8,080 nucleotides of DNA, taken from an uncultured Clostridia bacterium. GTDB taxonomy: Bacteria; Bacillota; Clostridia; Christensenellales; UBA1242. The translations under genes were made by a program, and so were the position numbers. The notes under the pieces are model-generated. The model searched no databases. It was not told where the DNA came from and was given only the letters and a program-made list of their open reading frames with translations. This document shows positions 1 to 6,432 of the stretch, in pieces. The DNA is taken from the NCBI GenBank assembly GCA_947625955.1, contig CANQQH010000047.1, forward strand, positions 1-8,080. The letters are read 5' to 3'. How positions within the stretch are numbered: position 1 is the first letter of the stretch; each line of letters opens with the position of its first letter.

Positions 1-742
1 TGAGTTGATACATGATAACGCTCGCGCTAACCCCCGCATTGAGGCTCTCCATTTGGTTTTTCATTGGCAACGATATACTCTTTGTTGCAACGCTTTTGAA
101 CCTCTCACTAACGCCCTGCCCTTCGCTGCCAATAACAAGGCAATAGAGTTTGTTTGTTTTCGTGAGCGAAAACACATTTTCGCCCTGCATATGAGCGATG
201 TAGATTTGAGTTTTCGTTCTGCTTATCTCGCTCATGAGGTCTTCAAAAGAAAGCTCAAAGATATTCACGCGAAAGATTCCACCTGCGCTGCTGCGCACAA
301 CTTTTGGGCTGTGCGGGTCGGTTGAGTCAAGAAGCACGATGTTGTTATAGCCAACCGCAATCGCCGTTCGAATTATTGTTCCCATGTTGCCGGGGTCTGA
401 GATTCCGTCAAGCACCACAAAAGGCTCTTTTATTTCAAACTTTTGCTTTTCTTTCATCTTCACTTCGGCGATGATGCCTTGCGAAGAAACGGTGTCTGAA
501 ATTTTTGAAAACGCGCTTTTGCTGAGCAAATACACATTTTTGCACGCGCTTATTAACTTTTCATATTTCTTTTCGTAGCCTTTTTGAACAAACAAGCCAA
601 CTATCTCTTGCGAGCCGATAATTTCGCTGACAAGCTTATAACTTTCAACCAAAAAAGTGCCGCTGGCTTTGCGAAACTTCTTGTCACAAAGACTTGCAGC
701 GTGCTTGACTTTTTCGTTATTGACACTTGATATAATTTCCAT
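1..742 (-). CDS. TrmH/SpoU-family 23S rRNA or tRNA 2'-O-ribose methyltransferase (3' end cut by window edge)
   Basis: This gene encodes a SPOUT-class (trefoil-knot) methyltransferase that moves a methyl group from S-adenosylmethionine to a ribose 2'-OH of rRNA or tRNA in the cytoplasm. Translating the minus strand from the ATG at 742 gives 247 intact codons. Residues 1 to about 95 fit the small substrate-binding domain. The catalytic domain carries all three SpoU motifs. Motif 1 is D112-G-I-S-D-P-G-N-M-G-T-I-I-R125, with the expected Asn119 and Arg125, followed by KVVRSSAGG at 147-155. Motif 2 is IGSEGQGVS at 204-212. Motif 3 is LPM at 225-227 plus ESLNAGVSASV at 232-242. Family members are about 250-270 residues, so only a few C-terminal residues should be missing. 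The exact target nucleotide cannot be told from sequence. In Bacillota this gene often follows rplT; here four lipoprotein genes lie between. No clear Shine-Dalgarno precedes the start. Confidence 0.93.
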   Translation of the reverse strand, partial: MEIISSVNNEKVKHAASLCDKKFRKASGTFLVESYKLVSEIIGSQEIVGLFVQKGYEKKYEKLISACKNVYLLSKSAFSKISDTVSSQGIIAEVKMKEKQKFEIKEPFVVLDGISDPGNMGTIIRTAIAVGYNNIVLLDSTDPHSPKVVRSSAGGIFRVNIFELSFEDLMSEISRTKTQIYIAHMQGENVFSLTKTNKLYCLVIGSEGQGVSERFKSVATKSISLPMKNQMESLNAGVSASVIMYQL

Positions 743-778
743 ATTTTATAGTTTACACTTCTAGCCATAATTTTTCAA
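743..778 (-). promoter_or_regulatory. Possible promoter giving a leaderless methyltransferase mRNA
   Basis: On the minus strand, TTGAAA (773-778) and TAAACT (750-755) are separated by 17 bp. They match the sigma-A consensus at 5/6 and 4/6 positions. Transcription would start at about 743, right at the ATG of the methyltransferase gene, which fits the absence of a Shine-Dalgarno there. The site lies just downstream of the terminator that closes the lipoprotein genes, so the methyltransferase needs some promoter in this interval or read-through. A/T-rich DNA yields such matches by chance, so this remains a weak call. Confidence 0.35.
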
Positions 779-792
779 GCAAAAACGAACGC

Positions 793-826
793 AAAAAGCA
801 GACTTTAACTTTTCGTTAAAGTCTGC
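793..826 (-). terminator. Intrinsic terminator after lipoprotein gene 4
   Basis: This is a perfect 12-bp inverted repeat (798-809 with 815-826; arm GCAGACTTTAAC) with a 5-nt loop. On the minus strand it is followed by TTTTT (793-797). It begins 14 bp past the stop of lipoprotein gene 4 and should end that transcript. The stem is related in sequence to the hairpin after lipoprotein gene 3 at 1939-1976. Confidence 0.88.
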
Positions 827-840
827 GAAAGAAAGTGCTA

Positions 841-1863
841 TTATATATTAGTTACGCCTGCTGGAATATCAGGTTCAATCAAATTTTCAAGTGCTGAAAC
901 GATTGACGCATTTGTTAGCCCAGCATTCAATGTGCTTGCAGAAAGGTCACTTGCAAGTTCAATTTCGCCAGTGTAGGCATAGTCAAATTCGATATTGCCT
1001 GTAACATTCATTTCAAAATGGTTATCTTGGTCTGCATCATCATGATACTTCGTATATTTAACGCTCATAAGGTTATTGCCCTCGTAATACGCCTTGAATG
1101 TGTGTTTTTCATAGCCAGCCGTACTTTCCCAATCAACATTGAGAGTTGACTTACCTTTTTTGGCGTTAATAGTGTTAGAACTAGAACCCTCGACTTGCAA
1201 AGCGCCATCGGCGGCATCGTCGATATAATCAACATAAAACTCAACAACGTCTTCTATTGTTGCTTTGAAATCAGCCTCGGATGAGAAGAAATTATATTCA
1301 TCAACATTGTCTTCTGCGTTTGAAACTGGGGGTTGTTCAGTGCCGGCAATAGATATTTTGGTGTCGTCGTTGACAATCTTGTGAAGCACAGCAAACTTGT
1401 TTTCTGCCCCCATGCGCCCAAACACGAATGTTACAGTTTGCTTGTTTTCGGTGACTGTCTTGCCAGGTAAAAGCACTTTTTCAGGACTGATTGTTGGCTC
1501 AGTCACTTTTGTTTTCGTGACAACTTCAATGAAAATTGAAGTGTCAGCGCCCTTTCCAACGCGTGAAAACTTGATATCTTTTTGAGACTCAGTTGTTGTT
1601 ATTAAGTCGTCGGAATATTCAATGTCAGTATTTGGGTTATAAAGTTCCACTTCTTCGCTGGCTTCGATTGTCTTTTTCTCGCTGAAAGTGAGGTTCATAT
1701 CCTCATAGGAAGAATATTGTTGAGCAGCTTCGAAACTTGCTTCTTGTTTTTCAAGAAACTTTTTTAGATCCTTCCTGCTCATGTCTCCCCCACACGCCGC
1801 AAAAACTAGCGTACATGGGATTATCAAAAGTGCAAGCAAAAGATATTTGAAGGTTTTTTTCAT
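841..1863 (-). CDS. Lipoprotein paralogue 4 of a four-gene array, family not recognised
   Basis: The product is a predicted 340-residue lipoprotein, exported by Sec and anchored to the outer face of the cytoplasmic membrane. The signal peptide has Lys2-Lys3, a hydrophobic stretch at 7-22 and the lipobox VFAAC with Cys24. Seen features include Y50-SSYED, a short acidic/Thr-rich strand region, the SRVGKG motif at 100-105, FVFGRMG at 146-152, ENKFAV at 154-159, VDEY at 187-190, and a C-terminal block with GNIEFDYAYTGEIEL at 289-303. Alternating hydrophobic and polar residues suggest mostly beta strands after a short N-terminal helix. It is closest to paralogue 3. I see no catalytic motif, and the function is unknown. 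The ATG follows AAGGA by about 9 nt. A 127-bp gap with a hairpin separates it from gene 3, and I find no convincing promoter of its own. It is followed by a clear terminator. Confidence 0.9.
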   Translation of the reverse strand: MKKTFKYLLLALLIIPCTLVFAACGGDMSRKDLKKFLEKQEASFEAAQQYSSYEDMNLTFSEKKTIEASEEVELYNPNTDIEYSDDLITTTESQKDIKFSRVGKGADTSIFIEVVTKTKVTEPTISPEKVLLPGKTVTENKQTVTFVFGRMGAENKFAVLHKIVNDDTKISIAGTEQPPVSNAEDNVDEYNFFSSEADFKATIEDVVEFYVDYIDDAADGALQVEGSSSNTINAKKGKSTLNVDWESTAGYEKHTFKAYYEGNNLMSVKYTKYHDDADQDNHFEMNVTGNIEFDYAYTGEIELASDLSASTLNAGLTNASIVSALENLIEPDIPAGVTNI

Positions 1864-1938
1864 TTCTTTCTTTCCTTATTATTATTTTTATGTTGAATCG
1901 TCCTGATTTTTCACTTTCTGAAAATCTCATAAAGTGAC

Positions 1939-1976
1939 GAAGCAGACCTTAACACTTTTGTTAAGGTCTTTGCTTC
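1939..1976 (-). other. Hairpin between lipoprotein genes 3 and 4 (degenerate terminator or processing site)
   Basis: GAAGCA+GACCTTAAC (1939-1953) pairs with GTTAAGGTC+TGCTTC (1960-1968 and 1971-1976), giving 15 bp with a 2-nt bulge and a 6-nt loop. It lies 14 bp past the stop of gene 3. On the minus strand the next bases are GTCACTTTATG, so there is no real T-tract. The stem resembles the true terminator at 798-826, with a T-A pair replaced by C-G on both arms. It could be a weak terminator that lets some transcripts into gene 4, or an RNA-stabilising stem. Confidence 0.65.
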
Positions 1977-1990
1977 ATTAGTATTTTATA

Positions 1991-3007
1991 TTACATGCTA
2001 GACAAGAATTGAAATTCAAGCAACTCGTCAAGCGATAAGCTAGAAAGTCCTTCGCCCAAAGTTCTTGTTCCAAAGTCGCTAAGCAAACTGATTGTTCCAG
2101 AGAAGTTGTAGTCAACTTCAAGTGAGCCAGTTATAGTTGTAACTCTTTCATATCCCTCGTTAAAATATTTGCTTGTTGAATCAAAGTTCACACCAGCAAG
2201 GTTTTTGCCATTATACTTAACGTTTGCCGTCATGTCTTGGTATGAATGATTCGAAGTTGAAATGCCAACTTCAATATTTTCAACTTTTGATGTGACAATG
2301 TTGCCTTTTTTGATGATTTCACCACCCATAGTATATGCTGCTGCGGCATATTGGCCTGCGGTTTGCGAGTATGAAATGAAGTAATCAACAACAGTTTCAA
2401 CAGCTGCTTGGAATTCTGTTTCGCTTGGATATGAATAGTATTCGTCAACTTTTTGATCGTCATGTGAAACTGGTTCTTGCGCTGCGCCATCAATTGTTGT
2501 TTTTGTTGGATCTACAACTTTTGTGTGAGAAACTGAAAATTTGTTTTCAGTTCCCATTTTGCCAAACAAATATGTTTCTGTTTGAGAATTAGTTGTAACA
2601 GTCTTGTTGCCAAGAGTTTTGTCGGCTTTCACGGTTGTTTTTGTTTCGGTTGTTTTCGTTGTTGCAACAATTTTGAGAGCAGTTCCTTCGCCCTTTCCGG
2701 TTCTTGAAATCTCAACGCTTCTCTCAGTTTTTGTTGTTACAGGCATTTTTTCGGTTGTTTCAGTCTCGTCAGCGCCCTTTTTGTAGGTAACATCTTCGAA
2801 GTCGTTATCAATGCTTTCTTGTTTTGCATTAACTCGAATATTTTTGTATGAAGCATAATCTTGATCTTTTTCGAAATTTGATTGTTGCTCATAAATTAAT
2901 TTTGCAAACTCTTTTGTGCTCATCGAACTGTTGCCGCAGGCTGTGAAAACCAACGCGCAAGGTATGAGCAAGAGAGCAAGCATTAAATATTTGAAAGTCT
3001 TTTTCAT
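1991..3007 (-). CDS. Lipoprotein paralogue 3 of a four-gene array, family not recognised
   Basis: This is a predicted membrane-anchored lipoprotein of 338 residues. The signal peptide MKKTFKYLML... ends in the lipobox VFTAC with Cys24. After the Cys come MSTKEFAK (29-36), Y51-ASYKN, the SRTGKG motif at 101-106, a Thr/Lys-rich strand region at 115-130, TYLFGKMG at 145-152, ENKFSVSH at 154-161, DPTKTTIDG at 166-174, VDEY at 187-190, a helix-like SETEFQAAVETVVDY at 195-209, and a C-terminal GSLEVDYNFSGTISL at 294-308. Spacing of motifs up to residue 190 is the same as in paralogue 4, its nearest relative. The function is unknown. The start is set by GGAAGG 7 nt before the ATG and by alignment with the other paralogues. 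It follows gene 2 after 27 bp without a terminator, so it is probably cotranscribed with it. Confidence 0.9.
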   Translation of the reverse strand: MKKTFKYLMLALLLIPCALVFTACGNSSMSTKEFAKLIYEQQSNFEKDQDYASYKNIRVNAKQESIDNDFEDVTYKKGADETETTEKMPVTTKTERSVEISRTGKGEGTALKIVATTKTTETKTTVKADKTLGNKTVTTNSQTETYLFGKMGTENKFSVSHTKVVDPTKTTIDGAAQEPVSHDDQKVDEYYSYPSETEFQAAVETVVDYFISYSQTAGQYAAAAYTMGGEIIKKGNIVTSKVENIEVGISTSNHSYQDMTANVKYNGKNLAGVNFDSTSKYFNEGYERVTTITGSLEVDYNFSGTISLLSDFGTRTLGEGLSSLSLDELLEFQFLSSM

Positions 3008-3034
3008 TTTTCTACCTTCCTCATAATGATTTTA

Positions 3035-4084
3035 TTACATTATTCCCAATCCGCTAAAAAGCGTGTACATATCGTTTTCGAACGAATCACCTATAACTTC
3101 GCCAACCACATAAGTTGAAGCATCTTCAAGGTTTGCTGGAAGTTTTGCGTTTGATGTGTAGCTATATGTGTAGGTTTCTGTTCCATTCTCAGTTCCTTCA
3201 ACACTTTCAGCTTTGGTCTCAAAAGAGATTTTTGAAAGTTTTGCGTCGTCGAATGTGCAATCATAATTTGCTTCGGCAAACATTTCTTCATAGCCAAGCA
3301 CCATTTCCAAATTGACTTTAACGGTTTTTCCATCCTTTGAAATAGATGAACCAGTTATTGACAAGCCATCAGCCATATCTTTAACGATGGCCATTAAGGC
3401 AGTTTGATAGGCTGCATCAAAGAGATCTTTGTTTGCGGCTTCAACAAGAGTTTCAACATTTGTTTTGAACTCTTCTTCTGACGAAATTTCTTCAACGGTT
3501 TTTCCGTTGTTCTCTTTAACGCTTGCATCTTCATCTGGCTTTTCACCTTTTACCGAAGTCATCTTGGTTTTTTCGTATTCTTTAACAGCATAATACTTCA
3601 TTGTTGGTTCTTCGCCAGCAGCAGTTGTGATTCCACCAAGATAGTAGGTTGTTGTTTCAGTTTCAGTAACAACAACGTTGCCATCAACGGTCTTTGCACT
3701 TTCATCATAGTTAGGGCTTGTGGTGGTTGTGGTGGTTGCTTTTGTAACCTTCACAACAACTTTATTGCCCTTTCCTGTTCTTTCATAGGTCAAAGTTGTG
3801 TTTTCTTCTTCTTTTATTTCAAAAGACTTTGTTTCAACTTCTTGACTATCTGCATTTTTAACTTCAAGTTCCTGAGTTGAAGTGCCTGTTGTTTTTAGTG
3901 CTACTGAAACTTTGATATCTTTATAGTTTTCATAGTCTTCGCCCTTGATATGTTCAACATATGAATCATATGTATAGCGAGCAAATTCTTTGTTCGTCAT
4001 GCCTTTTGAACCACACGCCGTGAAAACGAGCGCACATGGAATAATCAAAAGAGCAAGCATAATATATTTGAATGCTTTTTTCAT
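3035..4084 (-). CDS. Lipoprotein paralogue 2 of a four-gene array, family not recognised
   Basis: This is a predicted membrane-anchored lipoprotein of 349 residues. I start it at the ATG at 4084, not at the in-frame ATG at 4090: AGGAG lies 8 nt from the former and only 2 nt from the latter, and the 4084 start aligns the signal peptide (MKKAFKY, lipobox VFTAC, Cys24) with the other three. Visible blocks are MTNKEFARYTY (29-39), Y51-ENYKDIKV, ERTGKG at 101-106, a run of Thr at 117-122, TTYYLGG at 145-151, and an acidic helix-like segment SSEEEFKTNVETLVEAAN around residues 200-220. It is unusually rich in Thr, Lys, Glu and Val. It is closest to paralogue 1. The function is unknown. It begins 18 bp after gene 1 and ends 27 bp before gene 3, so the three form one transcription unit. 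Confidence 0.9.
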   Translation of the reverse strand: MKKAFKYIMLALLIIPCALVFTACGSKGMTNKEFARYTYDSYVEHIKGEDYENYKDIKVSVALKTTGTSTQELEVKNADSQEVETKSFEIKEEENTTLTYERTGKGNKVVVKVTKATTTTTTSPNYDESAKTVDGNVVVTETETTTYYLGGITTAAGEEPTMKYYAVKEYEKTKMTSVKGEKPDEDASVKENNGKTVEEISSEEEFKTNVETLVEAANKDLFDAAYQTALMAIVKDMADGLSITGSSISKDGKTVKVNLEMVLGYEEMFAEANYDCTFDDAKLSKISFETKAESVEGTENGTETYTYSYTSNAKLPANLEDASTYVVGEVIGDSFENDMYTLFSGLGIM

Positions 4085-4102
4085 CTTCATATCTCCTTTT
4101 TA

Positions 4103-5128
4103 TTATTGACCAAAACTGCCGCCGAGGCCAGCGCCAAGGTCTTGGGACAAGTCGTATGTGCAGCCAGAAAGATCATATTCGGCAGCTGTGATTTCAGCCT
4201 CGGTCAACATTTTCGCACTTGAAGTGTATTCGAAATTGATTGAACTCGACAATTCAATCTTGCCTTGTTTATAGCCTTCCATGCATGCTAAATTGTTAAG
4301 GCTAACAACCTTTCCGTCGTTGAATTTAACTGTGATACCTGCTTCAACATATGTTGGTGTTGAATCAACAGAAAGTGATGGAACAGCAGATTCTGCTTTT
4401 GCAGTCACATTCTTTCCATTCTTTTCATAGCTGATATTAAATGGGGTTGATGCGTCAGGAGCAACTGAGTAGTATGCAGGAATAAAATAGTTGCTGTTGA
4501 TGGTTGAAACAGCTGCCTCTACTGCTGCTTGGAAAGCCTCTTCACTTTCGAAATTTTTACCAGTTTTGCTGGCATTTTCGTTTGAATTAACATATGCCGT
4601 GTTGTCAACAGATGTTTTTGTTACGGATTCGCTATCAAGCAAAACATAGTATTTTTCAGTTTCATTAGCTTTGTTCATGCCAAAATAGTATGTTTTTGTT
4701 GATTCATTGATTGCGATAGTTTTTCCACCCGACAAAGTTTGGTCTTCTTTCACGGTTTGAGTTGTTGTTTTTGAAGAATTTTTGATTGTTATTTTCAAAA
4801 CAGTGTCCTTTCCTTTTCCTGTTCTTTCAATAACAATATTTGTTGTGGCTTCGGTTGGAACTTCAACATTTTCTGTCTTTTCATCACCCTCAGCAGTTTC
4901 CTTATATTGAAGTGGTTGCATCGTCGTCATTTTCTGCGATGATTCAAGAGTGATTTTGAAGTCCTTGTAGTCTTTATATGTTTCAGTTGCTTGATGTGTG
5001 TTGTAGGCATTATAAACAAATTGAGCAAATTCACGAGTGCTCATAGCTTTGCTTCCGCAGGCAGTGAACACCAACGCACATGGAACAAGCAAGAGTGCGA
5101 GCATAAAATATTTGAGTGCTTTTTTCAT
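4103..5128 (-). CDS. Lipoprotein paralogue 1 of a four-gene array, family not recognised
   Basis: This is a predicted membrane-anchored lipoprotein of 341 residues and the promoter-proximal gene of the array. An in-frame ATG at 5170 would add 14 residues, but that extension overlaps the promoter -10 box, lacks a ribosome site and spoils the signal peptide. The ATG at 5128 follows GGAG by 10 nt and gives MKKALKY, lipobox VFTAC and Cys24. Next come MSTREFAQFVY (29-39), Y51-KDYKDFKI, ERTGKG at 101-106, TQTVKEDQTL (123-132), KTYYFG at 145-150, and a helix-like ESEEAFQAAVEAAVSTI segment. The C-terminus ends in a Gly-rich GAGLGGSFGQ. It is closest to paralogue 2 in the N-terminal half, while the C-terminal third differs from all others. 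No enzyme motif is seen, and the function is unknown. Confidence 0.9.
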   Translation of the reverse strand: MKKALKYFMLALLLVPCALVFTACGSKAMSTREFAQFVYNAYNTHQATETYKDYKDFKITLESSQKMTTMQPLQYKETAEGDEKTENVEVPTEATTNIVIERTGKGKDTVLKITIKNSSKTTTQTVKEDQTLSGGKTIAINESTKTYYFGMNKANETEKYYVLLDSESVTKTSVDNTAYVNSNENASKTGKNFESEEAFQAAVEAAVSTINSNYFIPAYYSVAPDASTPFNISYEKNGKNVTAKAESAVPSLSVDSTPTYVEAGITVKFNDGKVVSLNNLACMEGYKQGKIELSSSINFEYTSSAKMLTEAEITAAEYDLSGCTYDLSQDLGAGLGGSFGQ

Positions 5129-5161
5129 TTTTTTATCTCTCCTTTTTTGATTAATAAACAC

Positions 5162-5191
5162 AGCATACACTCAAAAAAATCGTCTTGTCAA
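5162..5191 (-). promoter_or_regulatory. Promoter of the lipoprotein array
   Basis: The minus strand has a perfect TTGACA -35 box (5186-5191), an 18-bp spacer and TATGCT (5162-5167) as -10. A/T-rich DNA lies upstream. The transcript would start at about 5155, giving a leader of about 27 nt that holds the Shine-Dalgarno of gene 1 (GGAG at 5139-5142). It lies downstream of the rplT terminator, so the lipoprotein genes are set apart from the ribosomal operon. I saw no operator or riboswitch in the interval. Confidence 0.75.
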
Positions 5192-5289
5192 ACAAATTTA
5201 GTTATGTTTTCATAATTTTCTTGAAAATTTTTTTGGCGGGTTTTGTAGAAATTTTTCACTTTTCGACACGAACGAACAAAAAACAACAT

Positions 5290-5322
5290 AAAAAAATCAC
5301 CGCCGTCTTCACGCGATGATTT
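5290..5322 (-). terminator. Intrinsic terminator of the infC-rpmI-rplT operon
   Basis: A 10-bp stem (5294-5303 with 5313-5322, one G-T pair) with a 9-nt loop is followed on the minus strand by T residues: seven consecutive T at 5290-5296, part of them in the stem base. It lies 14 bp past the rplT stop and should separate this operon from the lipoprotein genes. Confidence 0.9.
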
Positions 5323-5336
5323 CTTTTACACTTTTT

Positions 5337-5681
5337 TTAAGCTTTAACTTTGTTAACAACGTCTTTGAAAGCTTCTTTATTGTTAACAGCAAGATCAGCA
5401 AGAACTTTGCGGTTAAGGTCAATACCCTTCTCTTTCAAGCCGTGCATAAGCTTGCTATAACTGAGCCCATATTCTCTTGCAGCAGCATTGATTCTTGCAA
5501 TCCAAAGGCCACGCATATCTCTTTTCTTGTTCTTTCTGCCAACATATGCGTAGTTCTCGCTCTTCATAACGGCTTCTCTGGCAACTCTATAAAGTTTGCT
5601 CTTTGAGCCCCTGTAGCCTTTTGAGAGCTTGCGAATTTTTACTCTTTTCTTATTAGCATTAACGCCTCTTTTAATTCTCAT
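5337..5681 (-). CDS. rplT: 50S ribosomal protein L20
   Basis: L20 is a primary binder of 23S rRNA, needed early in 50S assembly. In Bacillota it also represses its own operon by acting on the infC leader RNA. The 114-residue product is of usual length and has the typical layout. A long basic N-terminal tail (MRIKRGVNANKKRVKIRKL) leads to KGYRGSKSKLYRVAREAV, then RDMRGLWIARINAAAREYGLSYSKLMHGL, the conserved RNA-binding globular part, and the ending RKVLADLAVNNKEAFKDVV. The ATG follows AAGGAGGG by 9 nt. That site overlaps the rpmI stop codon (16 bp between genes), suggesting translational coupling to L35. It is the last gene before a strong terminator. Confidence 0.98.
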   Translation of the reverse strand: MRIKRGVNANKKRVKIRKLSKGYRGSKSKLYRVAREAVMKSENYAYVGRKNKKRDMRGLWIARINAAAREYGLSYSKLMHGLKEKGIDLNRKVLADLAVNNKEAFKDVVNKVKA

Positions 5682-5696
5682 AGCTAACGTCCCTCC

Positions 5697-5897
5697 TTAG
5701 TCCTGATTTCCAACAAGTTTTTTGATGGTTTTTTGTTCACCTGCATAAACATATGCTGAGCCCCTAAGGTGACGCTTACGACCTGTTTCCTTCTTGGTTA
5801 GAATGTGGCGCTTGTTTTGATGAGCTCTTTTAACTTTGCCACTTTTCAAAACGTTAAATCTTTTCTTTGCAGCACTGCTATTTTTTTGTTTTGGCAT
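5697..5897 (-). CDS. rpmI: 50S ribosomal protein L35
   Basis: This is a small basic protein of the large ribosomal subunit, 66 residues long (the family is usually 64-66). It shows the family start MPKQKNSSAAKKRF, the middle HQNKRHILTKKETGRKRHLRGSA, and a C-terminal IKKLVG. AAGGAG lies 6 nt before the ATG. It sits 19 bp after infC and its stop codon overlaps the rplT ribosome site, the usual infC-rpmI-rplT arrangement. Confidence 0.98.
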   Translation of the reverse strand: MPKQKNSSAAKKRFNVLKSGKVKRAHQNKRHILTKKETGRKRHLRGSAYVYAGEQKTIKKLVGNQD

Positions 5898-5916
5898 AAT
5901 TTTCTCCTTCCTTTCT

Positions 5917-6432
5917 CTATTTTTTTACTTTTGGGTTTAGAATAACAACAACATTTCTGCCTTCAACTTTTGGCTCTTTGTCTTTCACGGCAAACTCTTC
6001 AACCTGAGCGCAGAAAGCGTTGACAATCTCGATTCCCTTTTGGAAATACGCCTGTTGACGCCCCCTCATTCTCAAAGCAACTTTAACTTTGTTGCCAGCT
6101 TGCAGAAACTTTATTGCGTTCTTTGCCTTGATGTCAATATCGTGCTGCTCAATCGTCATCGAAAGCTGAACTTCTTTCAGTTCCACAATCTTTTGGTTTT
6201 TCTTTGCTTCTTTTTCTTTCTTTGCCTTGTCGAAAATGAACTTTCCATAGTCCATTATTCTCACAACCGGAGGCACAGCATTTGGCGAAATCTTCACAAG
6301 GTCAAGCCCAGCTTCGTCTGCCAACCTGTTTGCTTCCCTTGAACTCATCACGCCTAGTTGCTCTCCGTTTGCGCCAATAACCCTCACTTCTCTATCGGTT
6401 ATGTCGCCGTTTAATTGATGTTCTTGTTTTAT
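5917..6432 (-). CDS. infC: Translation initiation factor IF-3, probable AUA start codon
   Basis: IF3 binds the 30S subunit, keeps it apart from 50S and rejects initiator tRNA on wrong start codons. From the ATA at 6432 the product has 171 residues, the usual length. The N-terminal domain has DREVRVIGANGEQLGVMSSREA, then VKISPNAVPPVVRIMDYGKF, the Lys-rich linker FDKAKKEKEAKKNQK, and the C-terminal 30S-binding domain from KEVQLSMTIEQHD to GRNVVVILNPK. I chose ATA because AAAGGGGG (6441-6448) lies exactly 8 nt before it and family N-termini begin here. The only upstream start in the open frame near a full-length extension, a GTG at 6489, lies inside the attenuator hairpin. Rare start codons (AUU, AUC, AUA) are a known infC trait and let IF3 limit its own synthesis. 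The identity is certain; the exact start is likely. Confidence 0.95.
   Translation of the reverse strand: MKQEHQLNGDITDREVRVIGANGEQLGVMSSREANRLADEAGLDLVKISPNAVPPVVRIMDYGKFIFDKAKKEKEAKKNQKIVELKEVQLSMTIEQHDIDIKAKNAIKFLQAGNKVKVALRMRGRQQAYFQKGIEIVNAFCAQVEEFAVKDKEPKVEGRNVVVILNPKVKK

Noticed and set aside
5..578. Plus-strand open frames opposite the methyltransferase gene
   Set aside because: The minus strand there encodes all three SpoU motifs; the plus frames are short, show no family features and are shadows.
1864..1938. A possible promoter for lipoprotein gene 4 (GTGAAA, 16 bp, CATAAA)
   Set aside because: Only 4/6 matches in each box in A/T-rich DNA, which is expected by chance, so it is not listed as a feature.
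1397..3315. Short plus-strand and alternative minus-strand open frames inside the lipoprotein genes
   Set aside because: They overlap well-supported lipoprotein frames, have no ribosome sites and carry low-complexity Val/Phe/Ser sequences expected from reverse reading of Thr/Lys/Glu-rich genes.
841..5128. Lipoproteins as ABC transporter solute-binding proteins
   Set aside because: No permease or ATPase gene is near, the proteins lack binding-protein signatures, and four tandem copies without a transporter do not fit.
841..5128. Tandem repeats as a CRISPR array or mobile element
   Set aside because: The repetition is at gene level (diverged paralogues). There are no short regular repeats with spacers, no transposase, and no flanking inverted repeats or target duplications seen.
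5129..5170. Upstream ATG at 5170 for lipoprotein gene 1
   Set aside because: It overlaps the -10 box of the promoter, lacks a ribosome site, and breaks the signal peptide alignment with the three paralogues.
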